Of a stretch of DNA of 64,000 nt, positions 18,922-27,679 are shown one piece after another. Numbering within the stretch: position 1 is the first letter of the stretch; the number at the start of each line of letters is the position of its first letter. The notes under the pieces were generated by a model. It had not been told where the DNA came from. It did not search any database and was given only the letters and a program-made list of their open reading frames with translations. Both the position numbers and the translations under genes were made by a program. The DNA comes from Alteromonas aestuariivivens (lineage in GTDB: Bacteria > Pseudomonadota > Gammaproteobacteria > Enterobacterales > Alteromonadaceae), in contig NZ_QRHA01000003.1 in assembly GCF_003367475.1 (NCBI RefSeq), positions 248,001 to 312,000 of the forward strand, in the 5' to 3' direction.

Positions 18922-20367
18922 GTGGAATCGATTGGTTATCGTTTCGAGAAAGTTGCGGAGCGGCGCAAAGACGCTGTAGCGCTGGTAATAGACTCCGTTG
19001 AGTATACGTATGCACAATTGTTGGCAGATGTCAGGATCGCCAAAAACTGCATGCTGGCTCAGGGTTTACGGGAAAATGACTGCATTGCCAACCTGTATCC
19101 GAATGGGTACCCGTTTGTTGTATATTCTCTGGCGACTTTTGCACTGGGAGGGATCCTGTTGCCTGTCAACAACACCTACCAACCCAACGAGCTTCAGTAC
19201 TATCTCGAAACGGCTGAGGTCAAGGGGCTGTGCAGTCCCACAGGGCTGCCAGCTGCTGTTGACTGCGCATCCCGTCATACGATTCCCTGGTTTGACGAAA
19301 CGGCCCTTGAACAACATTCATCCTTTTCCAGTAGCAGCATGAGCCAAAGCGGTGGAATGTATTTATTTTCATCCGGCTCAACCGGAAAATCCAAACGCGT
19401 CTTTCGTACTCAACAGGATCTGGTGTGTGAGTACAGCATGATGTCAGAAGTCAATGGTGCAAACGAGCAAGACATTGTTTTATGCACTCTGCCGCTGTAT
19501 CACGCTCATGGTTTTGGTAATGCACTTCTTATGGCGCTGCTTTCCGGCGCAAAGTGCATTGTACTTACTCATGAATTTAACGGGCGTAAAACCATGCAAG
19601 CCATAGCAGACTACAAAGTCAGTTTGTATCCTGCCGTACCTTTCATGTTTCAGATCATGGCTCTGGCCCGATTTAATCCCCCTCTCGACTTCAGCTCACT
19701 TCGTTACTGTTTGTCCTCCGGTGCGCCATTGTCAGAGAAAATCTTCAAGGATTTTCACGATAGAACAGGCATATACATCGGTCAAATTTACGGTAGCAGT
19801 GAAACCGGAGCTATGTTCATCAACACACACCCCTGCCCTGAAAGTAAAAAAACTGTCGGCTTCCCACTCCCTGGTATTGACGTCGAAATTCGAAGTGACG
19901 AAGGAGAAGTATTGCTAGCCGGAGAAGAGGGAGAAATATGGGTCCGCAGTCCGGCAATGACCAAGCAATATGATGGGATGCCTGAAGCGACAGCGGCAGC
20001 ATTTGTGGACGGCTGGTTTTTCACCGGTGACATGGGGGTATTTTCCGAATTCGGTCTCACTGTAACAGGACGCAAAAAGCTGTTGATAAATGTAGCCGGC
20101 AACAAAGTGGATCCTCTGGAAGTTGAAACACTAATCAATTCCCACGAACAGGTGGAAGAGTCTGTAGTGGTGGCCAAGCCCCATGAGACTTATGGAGAAC
20201 AGGTGGTTGCCTACGTGGTGCTGTTACCGCAGTCACAAGCCAGCGTAGAAGACCTTCAACATTACGTAAAAGGCAAGCTTGTTGAATATAAGGTACCGAA
20301 ACAAATCATTTTTCTGAGTGCGATCCCCAAAAGCCCCTTAGGAAAAATTTTGCGCAAGTATCTGTAG
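18922..20367 (+). CDS. Adenylate-forming acyl/aryl ligase
   Basis: 481 residues from a GTG start preceded by GAGGGA. An ANL-superfamily enzyme that makes an acyl-AMP and passes the acyl group to CoA or a carrier protein. Visible motifs: A3 LFSSGSTGKSKRV, A5 YGSSETGAM, A7 GWFFTGDMG, the hinge GRKKLLINVAGNKVDP and the C-terminal catalytic Lys in PKSPLGKILRKYL. Two neighbours narrow the role: a DUF98 chorismate-lyase-like protein 41 nt downstream and an ACP just after that. I infer activation of 4-hydroxybenzoate or a related aromatic acid and loading onto the ACP. A fatty or hydroxy acid is the main alternative. Confidence 0.82.
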   Translation: MESIGYRFEKVAERRKDAVALVIDSVEYTYAQLLADVRIAKNCMLAQGLRENDCIANLYPNGYPFVVYSLATFALGGILLPVNNTYQPNELQYYLETAEVKGLCSPTGLPAAVDCASRHTIPWFDETALEQHSSFSSSSMSQSGGMYLFSSGSTGKSKRVFRTQQDLVCEYSMMSEVNGANEQDIVLCTLPLYHAHGFGNALLMALLSGAKCIVLTHEFNGRKTMQAIADYKVSLYPAVPFMFQIMALARFNPPLDFSSLRYCLSSGAPLSEKIFKDFHDRTGIYIGQIYGSSETGAMFINTHPCPESKKTVGFPLPGIDVEIRSDEGEVLLAGEEGEIWVRSPAMTKQYDGMPEATAAAFVDGWFFTGDMGVFSEFGLTVTGRKKLLINVAGNKVDPLEVETLINSHEQVEESVVVAKPHETYGEQVVAYVVLLPQSQASVEDLQHYVKGKLVEYKVPKQIIFLSAIPKSPLGKILRKYL

Positions 20368-20408
20368 TACATCGATGTTCAAGTTTCACTGCTCAGGAGA
20401 GTAAAAAG

Positions 20409-21023
20409 ATGATTGAACCGTATTACTGTAAGACTGAAAACGAGCAAACCTTATTCAGGAAAGACGGATTTGTGAAAGGCTGGTCAATTCCTCAACGTGG
20501 CATGGAAAAGCAGCTCCCAATGGAGGAAGTTCCCCCGTTTCTGCGAACCCTTCTTGTCACCGATGGTACCGTGACCAAGAGTCTGGAGGCTTACTTTTGG
20601 GAGCCGGTTACTGTGGTCCCCATTGATCAGGGGCTGCGCAAGGCAGAATACGATGTACCCTGGCTAAAAGTAAGCAGTGGAGAGGATGTTCTGACCCGCG
20701 AGGTCAAACTGCAGGGAGCGAACAGCCACAGCGTTTATGCCACAGCCTTCTCAATTATCCGGCCAAAAATCATTCCTGCCTTTTTCCGGCAACGTTTGCT
20801 GCGAGGCGAAATTGGTATTGGCATGCTGATTCGCGATTCGGGCATGGAATCGTATCGTGAAGTTCTGGAAATTGGCCTTGAGCGTTTCCCCAGTTTTCAT
20901 TACGACGAGAATTCGAACCGGATAGAAAAAATTAAAGTGCTGTTTCGCACCTATCGCATTGTACTGGGTGGTGAAGCGGCAATACTGATCACCGAACGCT
21001 TTCCCAAGGCGTTGTTTGAGTGA
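20409..21023 (+). CDS. DUF98 chorismate pyruvate-lyase-like protein
   Basis: 204 residues. The pattern matches the DUF98 family, which includes mycobacterial Rv2949c, an enzyme giving 4-hydroxybenzoate and pyruvate from chorismate. Shared blocks by recall: LLVTDGTVTKSLEAY near the start, REVKLQGANSHSVYATAFSII in the middle, the MLIRDSGMESYREVLEI helix, and RTYRIVLGGEAAILITERF at the end. It is distinct from classical UbiC and lies between the ligase and the ACP, which points to a pathway outside ubiquinone synthesis. The family call is confident; the exact product is inference. Confidence 0.75.
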   Translation: MIEPYYCKTENEQTLFRKDGFVKGWSIPQRGMEKQLPMEEVPPFLRTLLVTDGTVTKSLEAYFWEPVTVVPIDQGLRKAEYDVPWLKVSSGEDVLTREVKLQGANSHSVYATAFSIIRPKIIPAFFRQRLLRGEIGIGMLIRDSGMESYREVLEIGLERFPSFHYDENSNRIEKIKVLFRTYRIVLGGEAAILITERFPKALFE

Positions 21024-21062
21024 TCCAAACAAGGAAGAGCATACATCAGAGAGGTAAAAACC

Positions 21063-21296
21063 ATGTCATTGAATGTACTTGAATTACTCAAATCCACTAT
21101 TGGTCAGGTTAAAGGAGAAGACTTTAGCGATACACCCACATCGTCACCTCTGGACCTTGACTCAATTAACCGGATAACGCTGATCGCAGAAATGGAGAAT
21201 GTCTTCAATATCAACATCAGCGATATGGATATCGAACCAGAGACATTTGAATCCATCGATTCACTGTCGAGCTTTGTCAAGGGTGTGATCAAATGA
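21063..21296 (+). CDS. Acyl carrier protein
   Basis: 77 residues, acidic, with the four-helix ACP layout. The phosphopantetheine attachment Ser is in DLDSINRI (residues about 32-39), where DSI replaces the usual DSL. Ribosome site AGAGAGGT. Its stop codon overlaps the start of the first hexapeptide acyltransferase by 4 bp, suggesting tight coupling and possibly a direct hand-over from ACP to that enzyme. No ketosynthase, ketoreductase or dehydratase is present, so it probably carries a ready-made acyl group rather than building a polyketide. Confidence 0.92.
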   Translation: MSLNVLELLKSTIGQVKGEDFSDTPTSSPLDLDSINRITLIAEMENVFNINISDMDIEPETFESIDSLSSFVKGVIK

Positions 21297-21898
21297 GAAT
21301 GACCTTCAAAGAATTTTTGGCACTGGTTAAATCTGACATCGACCTTAAGAAACACTGGTTTCTCAAGAACGATACGCCATTCAATAAAAATGTCCGAGTG
21401 TGGCTTGAACCCGGGACCATCGCGGTAGTTGTCTACCGTTTTGGTCACTGGACCAATCATGTAAAAGTACCCATTCTCAAGCAGTTGTTGAGACTGATTT
21501 ACATTCTGGGTAAATCCGTGGTGGTGCTGGGTTTTGGAATTTATATTCCTTCGCGCTTCAAAATGGGTAAAGGGCTGGCCATTCACAACTTCTCAGGCAT
21601 TTTTATTCCCCCTACCACGGCGGGCGACAATCTGTTTGTTTTTCAAAATGTAACTATTGGGCACCTTCGTGGTCAGGGAGGCCGCCCACCCAAAATCGGA
21701 AATAACGTATTTTTGGGTGCCGGCGCCAAGATCCTCGGCGATATAACAATTGGCAATAATGTGGTAGTGGGAGCCAATTCACTGGTAATGAACGACGTGC
21801 CGGACGGGTGCACCGTAGTAGGCGTTCCTGCCAGGGTAGTTTCCAAGGAAACAACCTGGATCCAGGAAAAACTCGACGGAGTGGGCGACCACTGGTGA
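21293..21898 (+). CDS. Hexapeptide-repeat acyltransferase 1 (serine-acetyltransferase-like)
   Basis: 201 residues. The N-terminal half has a membrane-associating helix and the motif GTIAVVVYRFGHW; the C-terminal half is a left-handed beta-helix with hexapeptide repeats (IGNNVFLGAGAKILGDITIGNNVVVGANS) and the usual closing VVGVPARVV. Family members transfer acetyl from acetyl-CoA to sugars or serine, and relatives such as LpxA use acyl-ACP. The 4-bp overlap with the ACP gene makes acyl-ACP donor use attractive, but nothing in the sequence proves it. His in AIHNFS is the likely catalytic base. Confidence 0.82.
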   Translation: MRMTFKEFLALVKSDIDLKKHWFLKNDTPFNKNVRVWLEPGTIAVVVYRFGHWTNHVKVPILKQLLRLIYILGKSVVVLGFGIYIPSRFKMGKGLAIHNFSGIFIPPTTAGDNLFVFQNVTIGHLRGQGGRPPKIGNNVFLGAGAKILGDITIGNNVVVGANSLVMNDVPDGCTVVGVPARVVSKETTWIQEKLDGVGDHW

Positions 21899-21943
21899 TG
21901 TGACTTCAATGACGTGAACAAGGCGGGACCAAGGAACGGTGAC

Positions 21944-22567
21944 ATGAACTTAACAGCTGACATCAAACAGTCTATGCGGATTCAGGAGAAAAGTGGTGCC
22001 TGTGGCTTGATTTCAACACTTTTCAGCTCCGTTTTTTGGGCAGTAGCGGTATACCGCTACGGTCGGATGATTCAGCGACTTCCGGCGCCACTGGCGATTC
22101 CGGCAAAAATTGCATACTGGACAATGTTTTACCTGATTCAATCCCTTTTTGGCATAAGTATTCAGCTGTGGGGAAAAATTGGCGAAGGATTTGTAATTGT
22201 CAGAGGTGGGTGCATTTTTATTGTGGCAGAATCGATTGGCCGGCAGTTTACGGTTTTTCCCGGTGTAACCGTCGGTAATGTTCGAGGTTCAAAACGCCTG
22301 CCAATTATTGGCGATAACGTCACTCTGGAACCCGGTGTAAAAGTGCTGGGCGAGGTGAATATTGGAAACAACGTCATAGTCCGTGCAAATAGCCTGGTAC
22401 TCAGCGACGTTCCTGACAACTCGGTAGTCATTGGCAACCCCGTCAAAATTACCAGTACCTCTTCTTCGGTAGCTTACAAGCCCCCGATCCCCAAACCTGC
22501 TCACCTGGCTCCGTACTGCGGGCCCTTAAACGACTTATCTGAGACTGATTTATGCAAAGAAAACTGA
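21944..22567 (+). CDS. Hexapeptide-repeat acyltransferase 2
   Basis: 207 residues from ATG 21944, chosen because AAGGAACGGTGAC precedes it; an upstream GTG at 21914 lacks a ribosome site. It has an N-terminal AVYRYGRM motif, a hydrophobic stretch (YWTMFYLIQSLFGISI), then beta-helix repeats (IIGDNVTLEPGVKVLGEVNIGNNVIVRANS). Where its sisters have an IHNFS-type His it has VIVRGGCIFIV, so the catalytic His may be missing or displaced. Its last 16 bp overlap the GT4 gene. Confidence 0.78.
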   Translation: MNLTADIKQSMRIQEKSGACGLISTLFSSVFWAVAVYRYGRMIQRLPAPLAIPAKIAYWTMFYLIQSLFGISIQLWGKIGEGFVIVRGGCIFIVAESIGRQFTVFPGVTVGNVRGSKRLPIIGDNVTLEPGVKVLGEVNIGNNVIVRANSLVLSDVPDNSVVIGNPVKITSTSSSVAYKPPIPKPAHLAPYCGPLNDLSETDLCKEN

Positions 22568-23883
22568 AAATTGCCATGGTTGCTTCCTGCCCTTTTCCTG
22601 CAAACCATGGTACTCCGGGCGCAATACGAGAGCTTTCACTGTTTTTGCACAAGCAGGGGCACGAAGTTCACGTTGTGACTTACCCACAGTATGAAGAAGG
22701 CCTGACTACAGAGGGCCTGATTATCCATCGAGTTGAATCCAAGCGATTTAAAGATGACAAAATAACGATTGGTCCCAGCAAATCCAGAGTGGTCTACGAT
22801 TACCTGCTGATTCCCAAACTAATCGAAGTCATCCGGACGCACGACATCGATATTATCCACGCTCACAATTACGAAGCCAACATTGCCGGCTGGGTAGCCA
22901 AACTGTTTACCAAAACCCCGTTAGTCTATAACGGTATCAACAGCATGGCAGATGAATTACCCACTTACAATGTTCTGAAGCCAAAGTGGTTTTTTCGTGC
23001 ATTCGGAAAACTGCTCGACTACATCGTTCCCCGCATGGGCAACGCCTCCATGGTGCTCTCCGATGAACTCAAGGGTTACCTGACAGAAAATATGAACATC
23101 AATAGTGATAAGGTTTTTGTTATCCCCCCGGGCGTGGATCCCAGCCTGTTCTCCCATGGTAACAGGCAGGTAATATTCGACAAACTCAGCCTGTCCCCTG
23201 ATACCCCCATTATCTTGTACACCGGAGCGATTGAGGGATTTCAGCGCATCGATCTGCTGATGAGAGCAATGGGGACCGTAGCCAAACAAATGCCCGAAGC
23301 AAAACTGCTGATTGCCGGAAATGTCAAGAATGACAAGGCCAAAACAGAGTTACTGAAGTTAGCTGAGGAAGTCGGTGCGCACAATAATGTCATTATGGTG
23401 GAAAACGTTAGTTTCCCTCAATTACCAGACTTCCTCGATGCTGCGACAGTTACTGTCAGTCCCCGAACTTCGTGTCCAGGCTATCCGATTAAGTTGCTGA
23501 ACTATATGGCCGCTGGAAAAGCTATCGTGAGTTTTGCCGGCAGCGCAAAAGCTTTGTGTCACGGCTACAACGGCTACGTAGCAAAGGACGAAGATACCGA
23601 GGACTTTGCTAAAGGCATTCTCATGCTGTTGAAAGACCCACAACTCTCTGCCGTTCTGGGTCAACGGGCATTTGAAACCATCCAAGGTAACTTTGACTGG
23701 GACGCCATTGCCAGAGGAACGGTGGAAATTTACGCACAGTTAGTGGACAGGGGGCAAATTGATACCGCCCGACTTCGCAATGTCGTCAAGAAATCCTACA
23801 TACCCGAGTTTGTGGAAGTCACCAGTGCTGGCAGCAGCTTTCTCAAGGAAGGGGTACTGACCTTTCCGCAGTATGACCAGTAA
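22552..23883 (+). CDS. GT4-family glycosyltransferase
   Basis: 443 residues, GT-B fold. N-terminal MVASCPFPANHGTPGAIRELS is the acceptor-side glycine loop, DIIHAHNYEANIAG is typical of GT4, VIPPGVDPSLF links the domains, and the C-terminal donor site has the E-X7-E-like region VTVSPRTSCPGYPIKLLNYMAAGKAIV. It would add a sugar from a nucleotide-sugar donor on the cytoplasmic side. It overlaps the previous gene by 16 bp. It is the only clear GT4 in the operon, so the repeat unit is short or other transferases are encoded elsewhere. Confidence 0.9.
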   Translation: MQRKLKIAMVASCPFPANHGTPGAIRELSLFLHKQGHEVHVVTYPQYEEGLTTEGLIIHRVESKRFKDDKITIGPSKSRVVYDYLLIPKLIEVIRTHDIDIIHAHNYEANIAGWVAKLFTKTPLVYNGINSMADELPTYNVLKPKWFFRAFGKLLDYIVPRMGNASMVLSDELKGYLTENMNINSDKVFVIPPGVDPSLFSHGNRQVIFDKLSLSPDTPIILYTGAIEGFQRIDLLMRAMGTVAKQMPEAKLLIAGNVKNDKAKTELLKLAEEVGAHNNVIMVENVSFPQLPDFLDAATVTVSPRTSCPGYPIKLLNYMAAGKAIVSFAGSAKALCHGYNGYVAKDEDTEDFAKGILMLLKDPQLSAVLGQRAFETIQGNFDWDAIARGTVEIYAQLVDRGQIDTARLRNVVKKSYIPEFVEVTSAGSSFLKEGVLTFPQYDQ

Positions 23884-23921
23884 ACCAGACGTTAAGGCCA
23901 AAGGAACGGAACGACCGGACT

Positions 23922-24494
23922 ATGAAGTTGATGTTTACTGATATTAGAAGAAAGCAGCAGAACTACGTGTTGGTTCAACGCTTTTTTAATCAGGTTGTAA
24001 AGGTGCTTTTACAACATGGGACAATTGCGGTGATGTTTTATCGTTTTGGCCACTGTTGCACATTGATGCCTGTGCCGGTTCGCCTGCCGTTTGAACTTGT
24101 GCACGCATTAATGGCGCCATTGGTAAAGTTACTGACTGGAATTTATATCAATCCGCGTCAGACCATTGGTGGTGGGTTTGTCATCCATAACTTCAGTAAT
24201 GTGCATATCGATTGTGCACACATTGGCAAAAATCTGACGATTAATCAGGGGGTATATATTGGAAAAGGCGCTCTTTCTAAAGACAAACCTTCGATAGGCA
24301 ACAACGTCTATGTGGGAGCTGGTGCAAAAATCATTGGAAAAGTCCGTATCGGCGACAATGCGATTGTGGCTGCCAATTCCTGCATCATCAAAGATGTTCC
24401 GGACTGCTGTTTAGTGTCGGGTGTACCGGGGGTTTTGATATCGAGAACGATCACCTCGGACTATGTGCAAAGGGGTAAACCCCACAACAAGTAA
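23922..24494 (+). CDS. Hexapeptide-repeat acyltransferase 3
   Basis: 190 residues. Same architecture as the protein at 21293-21898, with GTIAVMFYRFGHC, a hydrophobic segment, GGGFVIHNFSNVHIDC with the probable catalytic His, and beta-helix repeats (IGNNVYVGAGAKIIGKVRIGDNAIVAANS) ending VSGVPGVLI. It is clearly a paralogue of acyltransferase 1. A second in-frame ATG at 23931 is possible. Three such genes in one operon suggest several O-acylation positions or several acyl donors. Confidence 0.82.
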   Translation: MKLMFTDIRRKQQNYVLVQRFFNQVVKVLLQHGTIAVMFYRFGHCCTLMPVPVRLPFELVHALMAPLVKLLTGIYINPRQTIGGGFVIHNFSNVHIDCAHIGKNLTINQGVYIGKGALSKDKPSIGNNVYVGAGAKIIGKVRIGDNAIVAANSCIIKDVPDCCLVSGVPGVLISRTITSDYVQRGKPHNK

Positions 24495-24511
24495 CCAGAG
24501 AGAGACATACT

Positions 24512-25072
24512 GTGGCAACACCTTTAGTACATGCATGTGTAGGCGTCACGCTGGTAGCCATACCACTGTTGACCAATAAGCAGCATTTTAACCTGCCCAT
24601 GCCCAAAGTGATCGCAGGGTCCATACTCTTTGCGTGCCTGCCAGACCTGGATCTGATTTACTCCTATTTACTCACCGGTGACGCAATTCGCTTACATTTC
24701 AAACATACGCATACACTGGTATTTTCTCTGATTTCAGGCTGGTTGGTGTGGTGGTTTACCAACACCAAGCTTGCCCTGGCAGCCACCTTACTGGTTCTCA
24801 GTCACGTCATTGTAGATGGGCTTACTGGTCCGGAACTGGGCTTCTACAGTACGCCTGGCGTACCCGCTTTCCTGCCATTCAGCCAGCTACCGGTCAGCTT
24901 TCCGATGACCCTGTTCCATGGTGTGGAACACGATAACTGGTTTAGTCAGAACAACCTGATAAATGCGGTATACGACATCGCTATCTATGGGCCAATACTA
25001 GCCATAAGTTGCTGGTGTCTGATCCGCAGAAAGACGTTGGATTCATTCAAAGATAGGGAGCAAAAAGGGTGA
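24512..25072 (+). CDS. DUF457/YdjM-like integral membrane metal-dependent hydrolase family protein
   Basis: 186 residues from a GTG preceded by AGAGAGAGAC. About four or five hydrophobic segments carry conserved polar residues typical of the family: TPLVHACVG near the start, LPDLDLIYS, HFKHTHTLVFSL and LSHVIVDGLTG. Relatives are annotated as membrane-bound metal-dependent hydrolases, but the reaction is unknown. Its stop overlaps the next GTG start by 4 bp. A lipid-linked intermediate is a plausible substrate (inference). Confidence 0.75.
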   Translation: MATPLVHACVGVTLVAIPLLTNKQHFNLPMPKVIAGSILFACLPDLDLIYSYLLTGDAIRLHFKHTHTLVFSLISGWLVWWFTNTKLALAATLLVLSHVIVDGLTGPELGFYSTPGVPAFLPFSQLPVSFPMTLFHGVEHDNWFSQNNLINAVYDIAIYGPILAISCWCLIRRKTLDSFKDREQKG

Positions 25073-26229
25073 AAACTGTCATTCATTATTTTGTTAAAGT
25101 GATTATCCCCGCGACCATTATATTAATCTTGCTCGCAATGGCGTTTCTGTTGCTCAGAGAAATGCGCCGTCATTCCAATATTGTTAACGCCGACTCCGCC
25201 CGACAAGCCGGCCAACCCCTTCCGGTCAGTGTCTACGAAGCCAACGTAGCTCCCATTCAGCCTCTGATTGTAGGCAGTTGTACCACTCAACCAAGTAAGA
25301 CCGTGGAACTGGCCAGCGCCATCAACGATATCATCATCACCGGAAGTTATTTTGTCGAAGGAGATCTGGTTTCTGAGGGTCAAAAATTGCTTGAGCTGGA
25401 CAAACGTCAAATACAGGCAAGCATCAGCAAGGCACAGGATCGTATTCGCTGGCTCAATGAGGAGATACGTGAGCGGGCAAGCCTGGTGCAGTATTACAAA
25501 GAAAACAGAGCCAGCGGGCAATCGCTGGAGATTGATTACCGGCGTGCGCTTATTGACCTGATACAGGCTGAAGGAGATCGTTCAACCGCTGATGAAGAGT
25601 TAACCCTGGCTCAGGTTGATTTGGAAAAGACCGACATAATCTCGCCCGTCACCGGGCGGGTGGATATCATAGCCGCCAAGGGCGAAGTCGCGCGGGTCAA
25701 CCAGACTGTAGCCACTATTACTGTAGTCAATCCCATGGTTGCAAATTGTGTGTTTGATACCTCTGACTATCAGTTTTTGATGGCAAAACGCAATGAAGGC
25801 GAAGTTGTCCTGAAAGGTCTGGACGGTTATCAGTTTTCAGGGCGCTTTTTGCAGGAAGCGCCATTGGATCCGGAAGCCGAACAAATCGATAACCTCAACT
25901 GGTATTTCACCATCAACAATGATCATCTGATGGTACAAGCCAATATGACCGGCTTCATTCGATTTACGTCCACCGAAGAGGTACTGCGCATCCCTGCAGT
26001 TGCACTGCTTAACCAAAATCAGAACCAGGCTCAGGTATTCAGGGTTAATGATACGACCGCTAACCTCGTGACAGTAAATACCGGTCAGCGGGCCAGCGGT
26101 TTTGTTGCCATAACCAGTGGTCTGGAACCCGGTGACAGAGTGGTCGTAGCGGGCCAGCTTGACTTGATCGACGGCGACTACGTAAACCCTATTGACCCAA
26201 GGGATGTCACATTCAGTTATGGCCAGTAA
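25069..26229 (+). CDS. HlyD/RND-type periplasmic adaptor protein
   Basis: 386 residues from a GTG. An N-terminal membrane anchor (residues about 10-30), then a split lipoyl domain (GSYFVEGDLVSEGQKLLELDKRQ and the half near DIISPVTGRVDIIAAKGE) flanking an alpha-helical hairpin, a beta-barrel, and a membrane-proximal domain (NTGQRASGFVAITSGLEPGDRVVVAGQ). Such adaptors link inner-membrane pumps to outer-membrane channels. No ABC or RND partner lies nearby, which is unusual, so it may pair with a distant pump or work with the flippase and GT-C module. Confidence 0.85.
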   Translation: MKTVIHYFVKVIIPATIILILLAMAFLLLREMRRHSNIVNADSARQAGQPLPVSVYEANVAPIQPLIVGSCTTQPSKTVELASAINDIIITGSYFVEGDLVSEGQKLLELDKRQIQASISKAQDRIRWLNEEIRERASLVQYYKENRASGQSLEIDYRRALIDLIQAEGDRSTADEELTLAQVDLEKTDIISPVTGRVDIIAAKGEVARVNQTVATITVVNPMVANCVFDTSDYQFLMAKRNEGEVVLKGLDGYQFSGRFLQEAPLDPEAEQIDNLNWYFTINNDHLMVQANMTGFIRFTSTEEVLRIPAVALLNQNQNQAQVFRVNDTTANLVTVNTGQRASGFVAITSGLEPGDRVVVAGQLDLIDGDYVNPIDPRDVTFSYGQ

Positions 26230-27679
26230 CCGTCGCCTGCTAAAAAACTCCGCCGCCGTCACGCTTAGCGTTGCCATAGGAGGTATTCTGGTTTTTCTGG
26301 CCATGATAATTCTGGCCAGATACCTCGGTGTGGAGGATTTTGGAATTTTTTCCACCCTGTTGGCAATCGTCAGTCTGATTCAGCTGTTCGCCGATGGCGG
26401 AATGGTAAACATCACCATACGGGATGTTGCCAGAGATAATCAAAGCCTCAACAGGTACATTGGCAGCACATCCATCGGCTTAATCATGGTTTCTGCCTTA
26501 CTACTGCTAATCACCGGGGGGGTTGTTTATGTGGCTGACATACCCAGTAAGGTGGGTGTATCTCTGTTGCTAATGTTACTGGCACAGCTTTGTGCTCTGC
26601 AGGGCCTGATTTTTGGTGCTGCAATAAGGGCGATGGAAGACATGGAAATCACGGCATTTATTGGCGTTGTACATAAGCTGATGCTGGTAGCGGCCATGTG
26701 GGGCACATTGGAACTTGGTGGAGACCTGACAGCGGTATGCGCCGCAAACCTGATAGTCAACCTGATTCAGACTTTATGGCTACAGTGGGTAGTGCACCGA
26801 AAGTATGGTGCGCTGGTGTACCGATTTGACCGCACGCTTTGGAAAACCGTATTTAAGGATTCCCTACCCCTGGGGATCTCCATGGTACTGCGTAAGCTGA
26901 CTGTGCATCTGGACATACTCCTGCTGTCTGTCCTGGCGACGGTTTTTGCCGTTGGCCTTTACAGCTCCGCCTACCGGGTTTTGCAGCTAATCGAAACGGC
27001 TTCAATTGCTTTTAGCGGCGTAATGCTTCCGGTTTTGTCACAGTTGGCTGTTCAGGACAAAACCCGGTATGCCGGTATGCTCAACAATGTACTTACCTTT
27101 ATGCTTGCCGCAGCAATCCCCCTTGCAGCATGGTTATGGGTTGCGTCTGACAACCTGGTTCTGGCACTTTACGGAGAAGACTACAAATCAGCAGGGCAGG
27201 TACTGCAGGTTCTGGGTATCGGCTTGATTGCACTGATCCCCGCCTCCCTGTTACACCCTGCGTTTGCGGCCATTAACGAGCAAAAGATTTTGATGAAACT
27301 GGCGATTGCCAGCCTGGCGCTGAACTCAGTACTGGGAGTTATTCTAATTTGGTATTTCAGCTATCTGGGTGCCGCAATTGGCACTGCAGTCACCGAATGC
27401 GTGGTATTTTTCACCGGTTTAGTCATTCTCGGAAAGCTGGGTTATGGATTCCGTAATCTAAGCAAAGTCCTCACGATCCTGTTGTCTGTATGCCTGACAA
27501 TGCTCGTGTACCAGTTGCTTCCTCAGCAGGCCGGGCTGCTACCGGAATTACTCAGACTCAGTGCCTGTATCCCCGTTTACCTGATGTGCCTGTTCACATT
27601 GCGGGTGTATTCCATTCGGGATATCCAGTTGATGCTTAAAAAGCCGAACGGCAATGAGCAACCCGTGGTGAATTCCTAA
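26219..27679 (+). CDS. Wzx/MATE-like polysaccharide flippase
   Basis: 486 residues from ATG 26219. Two upstream in-frame starts (26192, 26204) lie deeper in the previous gene and have worse signals. About 12-14 membrane segments, with the typical N-terminal block IILARYLGVEDFGIFSTLLA and the central FAVGLYSSAYRVLQLIE. It should move a lipid-linked sugar unit across the inner membrane. The ORF overlaps the adaptor gene by 11 bp and the next gene by 1 bp. Confidence 0.88.
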   Translation: MASNRRLLKNSAAVTLSVAIGGILVFLAMIILARYLGVEDFGIFSTLLAIVSLIQLFADGGMVNITIRDVARDNQSLNRYIGSTSIGLIMVSALLLLITGGVVYVADIPSKVGVSLLLMLLAQLCALQGLIFGAAIRAMEDMEITAFIGVVHKLMLVAAMWGTLELGGDLTAVCAANLIVNLIQTLWLQWVVHRKYGALVYRFDRTLWKTVFKDSLPLGISMVLRKLTVHLDILLLSVLATVFAVGLYSSAYRVLQLIETASIAFSGVMLPVLSQLAVQDKTRYAGMLNNVLTFMLAAAIPLAAWLWVASDNLVLALYGEDYKSAGQVLQVLGIGLIALIPASLLHPAFAAINEQKILMKLAIASLALNSVLGVILIWYFSYLGAAIGTAVTECVVFFTGLVILGKLGYGFRNLSKVLTILLSVCLTMLVYQLLPQQAGLLPELLRLSACIPVYLMCLFTLRVYSIRDIQLMLKKPNGNEQPVVNS

